This document shows positions 8,353-17,275 of a stretch of 64,000 nt of DNA, piece by piece. This stretch comes from an uncultured Bacteroidales bacterium (GTDB lineage Bacteria > Bacteroidota > Bacteroidia > Bacteroidales > Porphyromonadaceae), in NCBI GenBank assembly GCA_902489445.1, contig CABTZX010000002.1, positions 1 to 64,000 on the forward strand, given 5' to 3'. Position numbers and translations under genes: made by a program. The stretch's first letter is position 1. Each line of letters opens with the position of its first letter. The notes beneath the pieces are model-generated. The model searched no databases and had not been told where the DNA came from. It worked only from the letters and a program-made list of their open reading frames with translations.

Positions 8353-9234
8353 ATGTATCAAATATTAGACGGACGGAAGGTTTCAGCCGAAATAAAGGAG
8401 GAAATAAAACAGCGTGTTCAGGATATTGTAGCCAAAGGTGGGCGCAAACCGCATTTGGGCGCTCTATTGGTGGGGCACGACGGTGGAAGCGAAACGTACG
8501 TAGCTTCCAAAGTAAAGGCTTGCGAAGAAGTGGGTTTTGACTCCTCCCTGATACGTTTTGATGAAAATGTAACGGAGGAAGAGCTTCTCCAACAGGTAGA
8601 TCGGATGAATGCAGACCCTAATTTGGATGGGTTTATTGTGCAACTCCCGCTACCCAAACATATTGATGAGCAAAAAGTTACCGAAAGAGTGGATCCGCGG
8701 AAAGATGTAGATGGTTTTCATCCCATAAACGTGGGTCGTGCTTCTATCGGATTGCCATCTTTTCTTCCTGCTACGCCTAAGGGAATCATTGAGTTACTAT
8801 CGCGCTACCATATTGATACCAAAGGAATGCACGCAGTAGTGATTGGACGCAGCAATATAGTGGGAAAACCCATTTCCACACTATTGATGCGTAAGGCTCA
8901 GCCCGGGAACTGCACGGTTACCGTATGCCATAGTGCTACAAAGAATATGAAGGAAATATGCCTTCAGGCCGATCTGATTGTGGCTGCACTGGGTAAACCG
9001 GAATTCCTCAAGGAAGATATGGTGAAAGAGGGAGCCGTGGTAATTGATGTGGGTACTACACGAGTACCGGATTCTACCCGTAAAAGTGGCTTTAGGCTAT
9101 GTGGTGATGTGGATTTTGAGCGGGTTGCTCCCAAATGTTCCTATATAACTCCCGTGCCGGGCGGCGTAGGACCTATGACCATCGTAACCCTCTTGATGAA
9201 TACACTGGAGGCATACGACAAAAAACTATACTAA
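8353..9234 (+). CDS. folD: Bifunctional methylenetetrahydrofolate dehydrogenase/cyclohydrolase, 293 aa
   Basis: Interconverts 5,10-methylene-THF, 5,10-methenyl-THF and 10-formyl-THF using NADP. The catalytic lysine region is seen as YVASKVKACEE. The conserved VQLPLPKH motif, the nucleotide-binding GRSNIVGKP and the C-terminal TPVPGGVGPMT signature are all present in order, and length is standard. It lies between ffh and a glycosyltransferase-like gene. This order does not define a pathway and probably reflects a housekeeping cluster. Confidence 0.97.
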   Translation: MYQILDGRKVSAEIKEEIKQRVQDIVAKGGRKPHLGALLVGHDGGSETYVASKVKACEEVGFDSSLIRFDENVTEEELLQQVDRMNADPNLDGFIVQLPLPKHIDEQKVTERVDPRKDVDGFHPINVGRASIGLPSFLPATPKGIIELLSRYHIDTKGMHAVVIGRSNIVGKPISTLLMRKAQPGNCTVTVCHSATKNMKEICLQADLIVAALGKPEFLKEDMVKEGAVVIDVGTTRVPDSTRKSGFRLCGDVDFERVAPKCSYITPVPGGVGPMTIVTLLMNTLEAYDKKLY

Positions 9235-9274
9235 TAAGCAGAGTACTTCTCCATAAGTGTAGTAGTTGCCGTTA

Positions 9275-10168
9275 ATGCGCCCGCATTTCCTAATCATTCG
9301 TACCACTTCATTGGCAGATGTGGCTCTAGCGCTCCGAATTGTATATCCGGTTGTTCGGTTACATCCGGAATATCGATTCACTTTTCTAATGAAACCGTCT
9401 CTTACGGGTGTTTTAGTAAATGCGCCGGCTAATCTGGAAGCGATGGTTATCGATTTGGATCGGTCGGAAAAAAGGATCGCAGGCATGCTCCGTTTGGTGC
9501 GTAAGCTCCGAAACGAACGCTTTACCGGTGTAATCGATTTGGAGCGGAGCACAAGAAGCAGCTTTATCTCTACCGTTTTATGCACATTCAGTAAGGCAAA
9601 ACTAAGCCGAATACCGCGAACGGTAGCAGTAAGTAAAACCAAAATGAAATATATCCCCTACGATGAGGGGGAATGTTATTTGGAGTATTTTACGGACTGT
9701 TTCCGGAAAAGTGGGCTAATTGAGGGTGAACTGCCGGCAGAAACTGCCGTTTTGGCCCCTTCAGTGCCACAATGCGAGGCAATTCGTAATCGCATTGGTA
9801 TAGCGCCATTTGCCAAAAATGGTACCCCTGAAGAAGCATTGGAGGTAGCCAACCAAATAGCAACGGCACTAAAAAACAGCTTTGGTATAGATAGTTTGGT
9901 TATTGGTGCCGATGAAAACGTCACTCACAAGTTTATAACAAAAGAAAACGAGGGGAATATTTTTCCCTATTCTTCGTTCTATAAAGAGATAGGTATGCTC
10001 TCTTCGCTGCGCATTGTGCTTGGTGTGGATACATCCAGGCTTCAGTTAGCTCGGTTGGTGGGCGTTCCGGTGCTCTTTCTGAAGGAATTACCGCATACAA
10101 AAGAACAAATAAACCAATACGTATTAACCCCATTACAAGGACTTTTAGCCCAACAAACGAATCAATGA
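9275..10168 (+). CDS. Glycosyltransferase family 9 (heptosyltransferase-like), degenerate motifs, 297 aa
   Basis: Resembles ADP-heptose:LPS heptosyltransferases (GT9). The N-terminal strand-helix FLIIRTTSLADVALA matches the family's IIRxxxxGDxxLx pattern but has Ala where Gly is usual. Near residue 257 the family signature D(T/S)xxxHLA is DTSRLQLA, with Gln replacing the conserved His. The protein ends QGLLAQQTNQ, short for the family. The ATG at 9275 was chosen over an upstream TTG at 9266 because family members begin right at MRPHFLIIR. The end overlaps the next start by 4 bases (ATGA), implying translational coupling. It may act on lipid A/LPS core, or may be a non-catalytic relative. Confidence 0.75.
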   Translation: MRPHFLIIRTTSLADVALALRIVYPVVRLHPEYRFTFLMKPSLTGVLVNAPANLEAMVIDLDRSEKRIAGMLRLVRKLRNERFTGVIDLERSTRSSFISTVLCTFSKAKLSRIPRTVAVSKTKMKYIPYDEGECYLEYFTDCFRKSGLIEGELPAETAVLAPSVPQCEAIRNRIGIAPFAKNGTPEEALEVANQIATALKNSFGIDSLVIGADENVTHKFITKENEGNIFPYSSFYKEIGMLSSLRIVLGVDTSRLQLARLVGVPVLFLKELPHTKEQINQYVLTPLQGLLAQQTNQ

Positions 10169-11085
10169 GTATGAGAATAAACAAGCTTCTGGCTAATGCC
10201 GGGCTTGGTTCACGCCGCGAAACTGAGCAATTAATTAGCTCCCGTCAGGTGAAAATAAATGGTATAATAGCCGAATTAGCCGATGTTGTTGAGGAAGAGG
10301 ATGTTGTTACCGTCAACGGAGGTGAACTTCCTGTTGCCGATATTATACGTCAGTACGAAGCCGAACAGAAGCAGTTGTTGTACGAAAAAGCAGCCGGGGT
10401 GCGTATTGCCGGTGCTGATTTCTATGTGGATGAGGACGATGATGAATTAATTAGATCGCCTAAAAGAGCACGGGGTACCGCGTTCCGGAAAAATCCCGTT
10501 GGACGAAAATCCTCCGAACCGGCTAAGTTCAGAAAATATGATCAGGATGAAGTTCCGGGAAAGCCATACTCTGGTAAAAATAAAGGGGGACATCGTACCG
10601 CAAAATACGATTCCAAACGACCCGAACAAAGCTACAGGAGCGAACGTATGGATACCTTTTCAGATGAGGATTATTACGAAGCTCCCGCAACGGAAAAACG
10701 CAGTTATTCCAGTCGTCCTATAGATAGACCCCATTATCACCGTGATGATCGGGATAACGCCTCCTATAAACCACGTAGGGATAGGGATTCTTTTGGCTCG
10801 TCCGAGCGTCCGAGGGGCAATTTCTCCCATCGAGGCGAAAGAAATTCAGCGGATGGCCACAACCGTTCGTTTGGCGAAAATCATCGTTCCAACTATCCAA
10901 ATAGGGGAGAATCGCACTATTCGTCTCGCCCTCATCGGGATAATGAACGATCCAATTATGAAGATCGCGATCGGAAGGAGCGCTACCACACTTCAAATCA
11001 AGGTAGAAATCGTCGTTATGACGAGCGTAGAGGCGAAAGAGACTATCGTTCCCATCGCAGGAATTCTGCCGAAGACGAAGATTAA
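10165..11085 (+). CDS. S4-domain protein with long disordered Arg/Ser/Tyr/Asp-rich tail, 306 aa
   Basis: The N-terminal 60 residues form an S4 RNA-binding domain like that of RsuA/RluB pseudouridine synthases (MRINKLLANAGLGSRRETEQLI, then VKINGI and VTVNGG). The synthase catalytic domain that should follow is absent. Instead, residues from about 95 to the end are low-complexity, dominated by Arg, Asp, Ser, Tyr, His and Asn, with many RD, RG and RS pairs and an acidic end (EDED). In Bacteroidetes RluB such a tail often precedes S4; here the order is reversed and catalysis is lost. It overlaps the upstream gene by 4 bases and abuts the next with none. A second in-frame ATG is at 10171. Probably an RNA-binding scaffold; function unproven. 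Confidence 0.75.
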   Translation: MSMRINKLLANAGLGSRRETEQLISSRQVKINGIIAELADVVEEEDVVTVNGGELPVADIIRQYEAEQKQLLYEKAAGVRIAGADFYVDEDDDELIRSPKRARGTAFRKNPVGRKSSEPAKFRKYDQDEVPGKPYSGKNKGGHRTAKYDSKRPEQSYRSERMDTFSDEDYYEAPATEKRSYSSRPIDRPHYHRDDRDNASYKPRRDRDSFGSSERPRGNFSHRGERNSADGHNRSFGENHRSNYPNRGESHYSSRPHRDNERSNYEDRDRKERYHTSNQGRNRRYDERRGERDYRSHRRNSAEDED

Positions 11086-11625
11086 ATGCAGGTCGATTTC
11101 GTACGGCACACTGCGGTTGACACAAAGGTAGTATCCCTTTGCTACGGAGTTACAGATGTAGCTTTGAGGGAGACTTTTCCCGAAGAAGCACGCGCGGTAG
11201 CTGAGTTTGTGCGTCCTTTGGGCGAAAAAGCAGACGAAATCTTTACCAGCCCCCTCAGTCGGGCACGGGCTTTAGCGCAGTTTTGCGGCTATCATTCTGC
11301 CAAAGAGGATAGCCGTATACGCGAAATGGACTTTGGGGATTGGGAAATGAAGCCGTGGAGTGAAATCCTTACTACTGATGATGTGCCTAAATTCTTCCGT
11401 CTTTATATTGAAAAAAGAACACCAAACGGTGAATCTCTAACGGATCAGCGGAACCGGGTGAAGGAGTTTTTGGACGAACAAAAGAGCGAGGGTTATCGGC
11501 GTATCCTGGTGTTTTGCCACGGAGGGGTGATCAATTGTGCGCGAAGCATTATTCTCGGGGCTTCGTTGGAGGATGCTTTTGCTTTTCTTCCCCCATATGG
11601 GTCAGTAACAACGTTGGAATATTAG
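11086..11625 (+). CDS. Histidine phosphatase, CobC (alpha-ribazole phosphatase)-like, 179 aa
   Basis: Phosphoglycerate-mutase-fold phosphatase. The phospho-histidine motif is FVRHTAVD with Arg7-His8 (RHT as in CobC rather than RHG), followed by SPLSRARALAQF with the second arginine, the E/D-rich REMDFGDWE, and FCHGGVI with the second catalytic His. CobC removes phosphate from alpha-ribazole-5'-phosphate late in cobalamin assembly, which would fit an organism using B12-dependent lysine mutase, but no other cobalamin genes are nearby. It starts on the base after the preceding stop codon. Confidence 0.8.
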   Translation: MQVDFVRHTAVDTKVVSLCYGVTDVALRETFPEEARAVAEFVRPLGEKADEIFTSPLSRARALAQFCGYHSAKEDSRIREMDFGDWEMKPWSEILTTDDVPKFFRLYIEKRTPNGESLTDQRNRVKEFLDEQKSEGYRRILVFCHGGVINCARSIILGASLEDAFAFLPPYGSVTTLEY

Positions 11626-11655
11626 TAAAGAATAGGCTGAAGAAAAATCACTATT

Positions 11656-12234
11656 ATGATAAAACTGTTGTTCGCCACCTTTAACAAAAACAAGCAACGT
11701 GAAGCTGCATCTCTTTTGGAATCAATGGTTTCAATGGTCACTCCATCGGAAGTTGGCTTAACAGATGAACCGGACGAAACGGCGGAAACATTAGAGGGAA
11801 ATGCGCTTATCAAGGCACGTTTCGGCTACAAAACTACCGGATTGCCTTGTTTTGCTGATGATACCGGTTTGGAAGTGGCACAGTTAAATGGCGCTCCGGG
11901 CGTGCATTCCGCTCGATATGCCGGAGAAAATCATAACGACGAAGCAAACCGCCTCAAATTGTTACACGAACTAATCTCCTTCCCCCAGCCCCATATTGCC
12001 TGCTTTCGTACCGTAATTGCGTATATAGATGCCGATGGTGTGGAACATCTTTTTGAGGGAAAAGTGGAGGGACGGATTATACCTATTGAGCGGGGAACGC
12101 ACGGTTTTGGCTACGATTCACTATTCGTTCCTGATGGTTTTGACCGAACTTTTGCCCAAATGACCGATAACGAAAAAAACACAATAAGCCATCGAGCTCG
12201 TGCTTTGGAGCAATTCAAACAATTTCTTCACTAA
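11656..12234 (+). CDS. rdgB: XTP/dITP pyrophosphatase RdgB/HAM1, 192 aa
   Basis: House-cleaning enzyme that hydrolyses non-canonical purine triphosphates (XTP, ITP, dITP) to monophosphate and pyrophosphate. Family motifs are present in order: FATFNKNK at the N-terminus, FADDTGLEV with catalytic acids, GFGYDSLF, and SHRARAL near the C-terminus. Length is standard. The stop codon overlaps the start of porZ by one base (TAATG), suggesting coupled translation. Confidence 0.96.
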   Translation: MIKLLFATFNKNKQREAASLLESMVSMVTPSEVGLTDEPDETAETLEGNALIKARFGYKTTGLPCFADDTGLEVAQLNGAPGVHSARYAGENHNDEANRLKLLHELISFPQPHIACFRTVIAYIDADGVEHLFEGKVEGRIIPIERGTHGFGYDSLFVPDGFDRTFAQMTDNEKNTISHRARALEQFKQFLH

Positions 12235-14564
12235 TGAAAAAGTTCCTTCTCTCGCTTGCTTTCCTTTGCGGAATGACCACTTTGCTCTCGGCACAAAGCG
12301 ATCTTTGGCTTCCTATGCCTGCTCTTGGTGATATTTCTGACGTACAGGATACGCCACAAGGAGTGTACATATTGTCAGAGGGGGGACTCTTTTTGTTACA
12401 AACTGACTCTCTGCAACGGGTTACTCCGATAGGCAAATGGAACGGATTATCCGATACGGATATCGTGCAAATTGGCTTTGATTCAGCTTCTTCTGCTCTC
12501 ATTTTGTATTATAATTCGGGTAATATCGATATCATTGATGCTGAAGGAAGGGTGAAAAACATATCCGCCGTGTACGAAAACTTATCCTTATCGGATAAAG
12601 CCCTTGCACAGATGCTTTTTGCCGCCGGGCGCGTTTTTCTCGCCACGCACTTTGGAATACTGGAAATAAACCCCGAAAAAGCCTCCATTGTAGCCACATA
12701 TCTGCTAATGACGCCTCTAAAAAGCATCGCCGTTGCACACAATTCGCTTTACGCGCTTACCAAGGACGGCAAATTGCTATGTGCTTCTCTTACAGATAAC
12801 TTGCAAGATCCCGATTCCTGGCACCAACAAACTTTGCCGAATGATCCGATAGCGCAGAACTTGAACGCGATCTATTCCATTGGAGATAAGCTCATTTTGC
12901 TTGGAAAAGATGCTGTTCTTGCGGAAGTTGATTTAGCACAAAATGCGCTTCGTCCGTTTGAATGGCACGTTAATAAGGCGGTGCAAACACCAAAAGGTCT
13001 ATTCCTTTTGAAGCAAAACGAGGTAGTCCTTTACTCGGACGAAGGAGAGAGCCGGCGCTTCTCAATAGGCGAAAGTACTATTGGGAATGTATCGATGAAC
13101 AACAAAAAGGATATTCTTTATGGTGTTCATGATGTTGCAATCTGTCAAATGAATCTCCAATCCGATCCCTTAAAGGTGGTTTCTGTTGTTCCCGAGTGGC
13201 AAGGTCCTTCCGATAATCACTTCTTTTTTGCCACACTGAAAAACGGATACTACTACGCGGTTGGAGGTGGGCGCGGAATCAATCGTTATTGGACACCGGG
13301 GAGCATAAAGATTCGTGAGCCGAACGGCTCGTGGCATTCCATTACCTACCGCGATTTACCGGAGGAAATACGTAATAATTTCTACGATTTGGTTTCAGTA
13401 GCCCCCGATCCTGCCGATCCGTTACACATTTTTGCCGGTTCTTGGGGCGAAGGGCTATATGAGTTTCGTAACTACAAATTCGAGGCTCTGTACCATTCCG
13501 GCAACAGTCCGTTGCAATCGGCATTAGCTTATTCCAACGAGCCTAATCGTTATGTGAGGGTAGGTAGTTTGGCGTTCGACAAAAAAGGTAACTTGTGGAT
13601 GATGCAAGGCGGTGTACAACGCAATATTGTTTGCTATGATGCGGCTAAAAAATGGCATCTTTTTGAGCAGAGGAACGTTGCAGGCGTGAATAGCTTTGCT
13701 CCTACTGTCGTTTTGCCAGGTGGAAGCAAGTGGATGCCGATATATAGGCGTGGGGGCGGTATTGATGCTTCTCAGGGAATATTGGTTTATAATGAGCAGG
13801 AAACGCTTGACGATCCCTCAGACGACTATACCGATTACATCAGTCAGTTTACTGATCGTAGTGGAAAGGTGATTGAAGCTACCCGATACTTCTGTATCAC
13901 TTTAGATCAAAATAATGCGCTTTGGATCGGTTCCAATAAGGGTCCTTTGGTGGTAAGCGGTTATCAAACCGGTAAAAATAAGGCTGTTCCCGTGGCAACC
14001 CGTCCGGTGGGAGGAAAAGAACCGAACTTATTTTATATGCTTGACAATCTACCGGTTGTAGATATATCTGTAGACCAAAATAACTGCAAGTGGGTGGCTA
14101 CCGATGGAGATGGGCTCTATTTCCTGAACGAAGATGCATCCGAGATTTACCAACATTTTACTGCCGCCAACAGCCCCCTTCCTTCAAATAGTGTCAATAC
14201 GATTGAGTTGGATAACGAAAGCGGTCTGCTTTATATCGGTACCGATGCCGGGCTTATTGCGTATCAAACGGGCAGTCATCCTTTTGCTAAAGAGCAACGT
14301 GCACAAATACATGCTTATCCCAACCCACTTCGACCTGAGGATCCTGATTTAATCACCATCACGGGGCTCACGGCGGGTATGGAAATCAAATTTACCGATG
14401 CATCCGGTTCGCTTGTTTGGAATGCCGTTTCCTCCGGTGCTTCCTACCAATTTAATGCGCGAGGCAGTGATGGCGAGCGTCTTCCCTCCGGCGTGTACCT
14501 TGTAGCTCTATATGATCCAGCAACTAAGTTGGCTCATTACCTCAAAATTGCCGTAATAAACTAA
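12234..14564 (+). CDS. porZ: Type IX secretion system protein PorZ, 776 aa
   Basis: PorZ is a surface component of the type IX secretion system, needed for attaching secreted cargo to anionic LPS. A signal peptide (MKKFLLSLAFL...LLSA-QSD) leads to repeated beta-propeller blades (for example GVYILSEGGLFLL, GILEINPEK, NALWIGSNKGPL, NCKWVATDGDGLYFL, GLLYIGTDAGLI), arranged as two propellers across about residues 25-690. The last 85 residues are a T9SS C-terminal domain (HAYPNPLRP, LPSGVYLV, HYLKIAVIN). The length agrees with Porphyromonas PorZ as I recall it, and a C1B peptidase gene follows, as in P. gingivalis. The downstream gene begins 16 bases later. No other por genes are in the window. 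Confidence 0.92.
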   Translation: MKKFLLSLAFLCGMTTLLSAQSDLWLPMPALGDISDVQDTPQGVYILSEGGLFLLQTDSLQRVTPIGKWNGLSDTDIVQIGFDSASSALILYYNSGNIDIIDAEGRVKNISAVYENLSLSDKALAQMLFAAGRVFLATHFGILEINPEKASIVATYLLMTPLKSIAVAHNSLYALTKDGKLLCASLTDNLQDPDSWHQQTLPNDPIAQNLNAIYSIGDKLILLGKDAVLAEVDLAQNALRPFEWHVNKAVQTPKGLFLLKQNEVVLYSDEGESRRFSIGESTIGNVSMNNKKDILYGVHDVAICQMNLQSDPLKVVSVVPEWQGPSDNHFFFATLKNGYYYAVGGGRGINRYWTPGSIKIREPNGSWHSITYRDLPEEIRNNFYDLVSVAPDPADPLHIFAGSWGEGLYEFRNYKFEALYHSGNSPLQSALAYSNEPNRYVRVGSLAFDKKGNLWMMQGGVQRNIVCYDAAKKWHLFEQRNVAGVNSFAPTVVLPGGSKWMPIYRRGGGIDASQGILVYNEQETLDDPSDDYTDYISQFTDRSGKVIEATRYFCITLDQNNALWIGSNKGPLVVSGYQTGKNKAVPVATRPVGGKEPNLFYMLDNLPVVDISVDQNNCKWVATDGDGLYFLNEDASEIYQHFTAANSPLPSNSVNTIELDNESGLLYIGTDAGLIAYQTGSHPFAKEQRAQIHAYPNPLRPEDPDLITITGLTAGMEIKFTDASGSLVWNAVSSGASYQFNARGSDGERLPSGVYLVALYDPATKLAHYLKIAVIN

Positions 14565-14580
14565 AACAATATAGATAGTT

Positions 14581-15990
14581 ATGAAAAAAGTATCCTTTAT
14601 TTTTTCCGTAATTCTTTGCTGTGTTTGCTCTGTATCAGTGCTATTTGCGCAGCAAAATGCACGTGGCGGTATCGATGAAGCATTGCTTCGCGAGCTGCGT
14701 AGCTCCGCTAACCTCGATGCACCCGAGCGTGCTTTGCAGAATATAGTTATCGCTAACGGAATGTCGTTCAATAATGCCGTTCGTTCCCAACAGCCTGATG
14801 ATGTATTCACTTATCGTGTGCCACAAACCGGTATTACCGATCAAAAGCAATCCGGACGCTGTTGGCTCTTCACAGGGCTCAATATTCTTCGTGCCGAAGC
14901 TGTAGCCAAGCATAACCTCGCAACGCCGTTTTTCTTCTCACAGTGCTATTCTTTTTTCTACGATCAGTTAGAGAAATCCAATTTGTTCCTCCAAGCCGTT
15001 ATTGATACACGTAGCCTTCCGATGAGCGATCAGACGGTTGATTGGTTGTTCAAACATCCTATACAGGACGGAGGGCAGTTTACCGGCGTATCCGATAATT
15101 TGATGAAATATGGCGTTGTTCCGGCTGAAGTGATGCCCGAGACCGTTGCTTCCAACCGAACTGCCCAACTCTCCTCGCTCCTCGCTACAATATTGCGGCA
15201 AGGCGGCATCCGCATTCGCGAAGCAGCCGGTAAGGGCGCTTCCGAACAAAAACTACTCGCTGACAAAAAAGAGTTGCTCAAAGCGGTTTACAAACTTCTT
15301 GTTATTAACCTCGGGGAGCCACCTCTTTCCTTCCAATATACGCTGAAAAGTGCTGACGGAAAGGTGATTTCCTCTAAAAATTACACACCGCAGAGTTTTT
15401 ATAACGAACTGATCGGCAGGGAGTTACGTAAGGAATACGTGATGATTATGAACGATCCGTCGAAGGAGTTTCATAAACTGTACCAAATCCGCTACGACCG
15501 TCATCTTTACGATGGTGCGGATTGGACCTATTTGAATCTTCCTATGGACGAACTTAAGGCTATGGCAATTGCTTCGCTAAAAGATAGTTGCATGATCTAT
15601 TACTCGTGCGACGTGGGCAAGCAGCTTGATCGCAAAACAGGCATCCTTTCGCTCGATAATTTTGATTACTCCTCGTTGGCGGGCATTAACCTTAATATGG
15701 ACAAGCGCGAACGGATTCTTACCGGTGCCAGTGCCTCCACTCACGCCATGACTCTTGTGGCTGTGAAGCTGAACGAACAAGGGAAACCGACCAAATGGAT
15801 GGTGGAAAACAGTTGGGGTGCCGATGCCGGGTACAAAGGACACCTAATTATGACGGACGAATGGTTTGATGAATATACCTTTAGAATCGTACTTGAAAAG
15901 CGATTCCTCACTCCCGAAGCGCGTGCCCTTACCGGTATGAAGCCCATTCTGTTGCCCCCATGGGATCCGATGTTTGCAGCGGAAGAATAA
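14581..15990 (+). CDS. Exported bleomycin-hydrolase-like C1B cysteine peptidase, 469 aa
   Basis: Papain-fold aminopeptidase of the bleomycin hydrolase/PepC family (MEROPS C1B). The triad is visible: Cys94 in KQSGRCWLF, His388 in ASTHAMTLV, and Asn410 in VENSWG. Unlike cytosolic PepC it has a signal peptide (MKKVSFIF, hydrophobic, ending VLFA-QQ), so it acts in the periplasm or envelope. Such an enzyme would supply peptides and amino acids, including lysine, to a peptide-fermenting cell. It lies 16 bases after porZ and is followed by a strong hairpin. It has no T9SS C-terminal domain. Confidence 0.93.
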   Translation: MKKVSFIFSVILCCVCSVSVLFAQQNARGGIDEALLRELRSSANLDAPERALQNIVIANGMSFNNAVRSQQPDDVFTYRVPQTGITDQKQSGRCWLFTGLNILRAEAVAKHNLATPFFFSQCYSFFYDQLEKSNLFLQAVIDTRSLPMSDQTVDWLFKHPIQDGGQFTGVSDNLMKYGVVPAEVMPETVASNRTAQLSSLLATILRQGGIRIREAAGKGASEQKLLADKKELLKAVYKLLVINLGEPPLSFQYTLKSADGKVISSKNYTPQSFYNELIGRELRKEYVMIMNDPSKEFHKLYQIRYDRHLYDGADWTYLNLPMDELKAMAIASLKDSCMIYYSCDVGKQLDRKTGILSLDNFDYSSLAGINLNMDKRERILTGASASTHAMTLVAVKLNEQGKPTKWMVENSWGADAGYKGHLIMTDEWFDEYTFRIVLEKRFLTPEARALTGMKPILLPPWDPMFAAEE

Positions 15991-16027
15991 GAGGCAATAT
16001 GCTCTCGCAGATTTGAAGTAGCGTTAT

Positions 16028-16062
16028 GGGTGCGCCGGTTGAGTGTTTCATACGGCGCACCC
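16028..16062 (+). terminator. Intrinsic terminator after C1B peptidase gene
   Basis: A perfect 10-bp stem is formed by GGGTGCGCCG (16028-16037) and CGGCGCACCC (16053-16062), followed by TATTTATAAATT. It closes the forward gene string begun at panD. It also lies across a possible GTG start for folB at 16043, supporting the later ATG. Confidence 0.8.
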
Positions 16063-16078
16063 TATTTATAAATTACCA

Positions 16079-16438
16079 ATGGATGCCGTTCGTTTAGATG
16101 AAGTAAGGCTCCGGGGGTACCACGGCGTACTTCCGCAGGAGCAAAAGGTGGGTAATTGGTTCCTCGTTTCTTTGGAGGTGCGGCTTGATCTCTCTGCTGC
16201 AGCCGCCAGTGATAACGTTGCGGATACCATCGATTATGCTGCCCTTTACAGAATTATAGAGGAGGAAAATGCCATTCCTTCAAAGCTATTGGAGCATTTT
16301 GCCGGTCGCGTGCTTCGCAGAATAGGGGAGGCGTTCCCCAAAGTGAAAGAGGCTGATATAGAAATTACCAAAACGGCTCCGCCTTTTAAAGCTCATTTAC
16401 GCGGAGCGGTGGTGCGTCTTTCCCGAACTTATCCTTAA
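16079..16438 (+). CDS. folB: Dihydroneopterin aldolase, 119 aa
   Basis: Cleaves 7,8-dihydroneopterin to 6-hydroxymethyl-dihydropterin and glycolaldehyde in folate synthesis. The family features LRGYHGVLPQEQ (with the conserved Tyr and Glu region), DTIDYAALY, LLEHFAGRV and the C-terminal ITKTAPPFKA with the catalytic Lys are all present. The ATG at 16079 fits family N-termini; a GTG at 16043 would add 12 residues but lies in the upstream terminator stem. Downstream is repeat locus C, then a convergent gene. Confidence 0.93.
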   Translation: MDAVRLDEVRLRGYHGVLPQEQKVGNWFLVSLEVRLDLSAAAASDNVADTIDYAALYRIIEEENAIPSKLLEHFAGRVLRRIGEAFPKVKEADIEITKTAPPFKAHLRGAVVRLSRTYP

Positions 16439-16473
16439 CTTCCGATCGGGTTGCTCTTATCCTCTTCTAAATA

Positions 16474-16561
16474 GGTATATACCTATCCGTTGTAAGGTAT
16501 ATACCTATTGCTTGAGATGTATATACCTTTCGCCTGAGATGTATATACCTTTTGTGGAAGG
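16474..16561. repeat. 22-bp x4 GGTATATA array, locus C (between convergent genes)
   Basis: Units start at 16474, 16496, 16518 and 16540 (22-bp step). The first two read GGTATATACC and the last two TGTATATACC, then TAT or TTT and a variable tail. It lies between folB (forward) and the PPTase gene (reverse), where no promoter for either gene is expected. Confidence 0.85.
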
Positions 16562-16640
16562 GGGGTAGATCGTATGAAATTGGGGAATATGGCTTTTGCT
16601 TGAAAAGGAGTCTATTTCTGTCCTACAGCGCGGTACCCTC

Positions 16641-17270
16641 TTACTCGTGCGGGGTGGGGTAAGTGGTGCCATCAGTAGCAGATGTGTGCGCTTTGCTAAG
16701 TGGCATTGAGGGACAGCTGCATAACGCTACTGAAGCAAGAAGGTAGTTAGGGTGGTGAAAGAAGCTTACAGGCAGGCAGATGTTCTCCGGAGAATAGTGC
16801 ACTGCACTATTGTGAAAGCCGTAATCGTTGCGAAATGATGCCGAAGGACAGGGGAGAGCTTTGTAAGCAGCTTCCTTGGCACACCACACTTCAAGCGCAT
16901 AGTTGAGGGCGTCGCTATGGTTGTTCAGCGAATGGAAATGGGTCAGTTCGTCTCTGTTCATTATTCGCGGAGCCACGGAAAGGAGCTGTTCGCGCGGTTC
17001 TTCGATATCAATTCCCACGGAAAAGGATGGTGGCGCGAGCCAAACTGCTATATAGTGCGTGCTGTGTGCAATGGAGAGCGCAAAGGGCTCTTGGGGCAGA
17101 AAAGGCTTGCCTAACGCCGTGTGCGCTACTTGAATTGGGTAGCGAAGGAGCAGTTGGAGTAGTCGTGTTGCGGCAAGGTGCCCTCTTTCATAGTGCAAAG
17201 TGTCGTCTTGCACAGCAACAATTGGCTCTATTGAAGCTACAACCGGTAAGGAAGGATAGGGCAGCAGCAT
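16641..17270 (-). CDS. 4'-phosphopantetheinyl transferase, Sfp type, 209 aa
   Basis: Transfers phosphopantetheine from CoA to a serine of carrier proteins. The two magnesium/CoA motifs are clear: GIDIEEPRE (Asp88, Glu90) and WCAKEAAYK (Glu133, Lys137), with IAHS upstream. It is Sfp-like in size rather than the short AcpS type. It follows gldE by 5 bases in a ssb-gldE-PPTase operon. No carrier-protein synthase is nearby, so the target is unknown; it may be the main acyl-carrier-protein activator. Confidence 0.9.
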   Translation of the reverse strand: MLLPYPSLPVVASIEPIVAVQDDTLHYERGHLAATRLLQLLLRYPIQVAHTALGKPFLPQEPFALSIAHSTHYIAVWLAPPSFSVGIDIEEPREQLLSVAPRIMNRDELTHFHSLNNHSDALNYALEVWCAKEAAYKALPCPSASFRNDYGFHNSAVHYSPENICLPVSFFHHPNYLLASVALCSCPSMPLSKAHTSATDGTTYPTPHE

Positions 17271-17275
17271 AGCTG

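Noticed and set aside
10742..11131. Second reading frame of about 129 codons within the S4 protein gene
   Set aside because: Low-complexity coding sequence leaves other frames open by composition; no start signal or domain.
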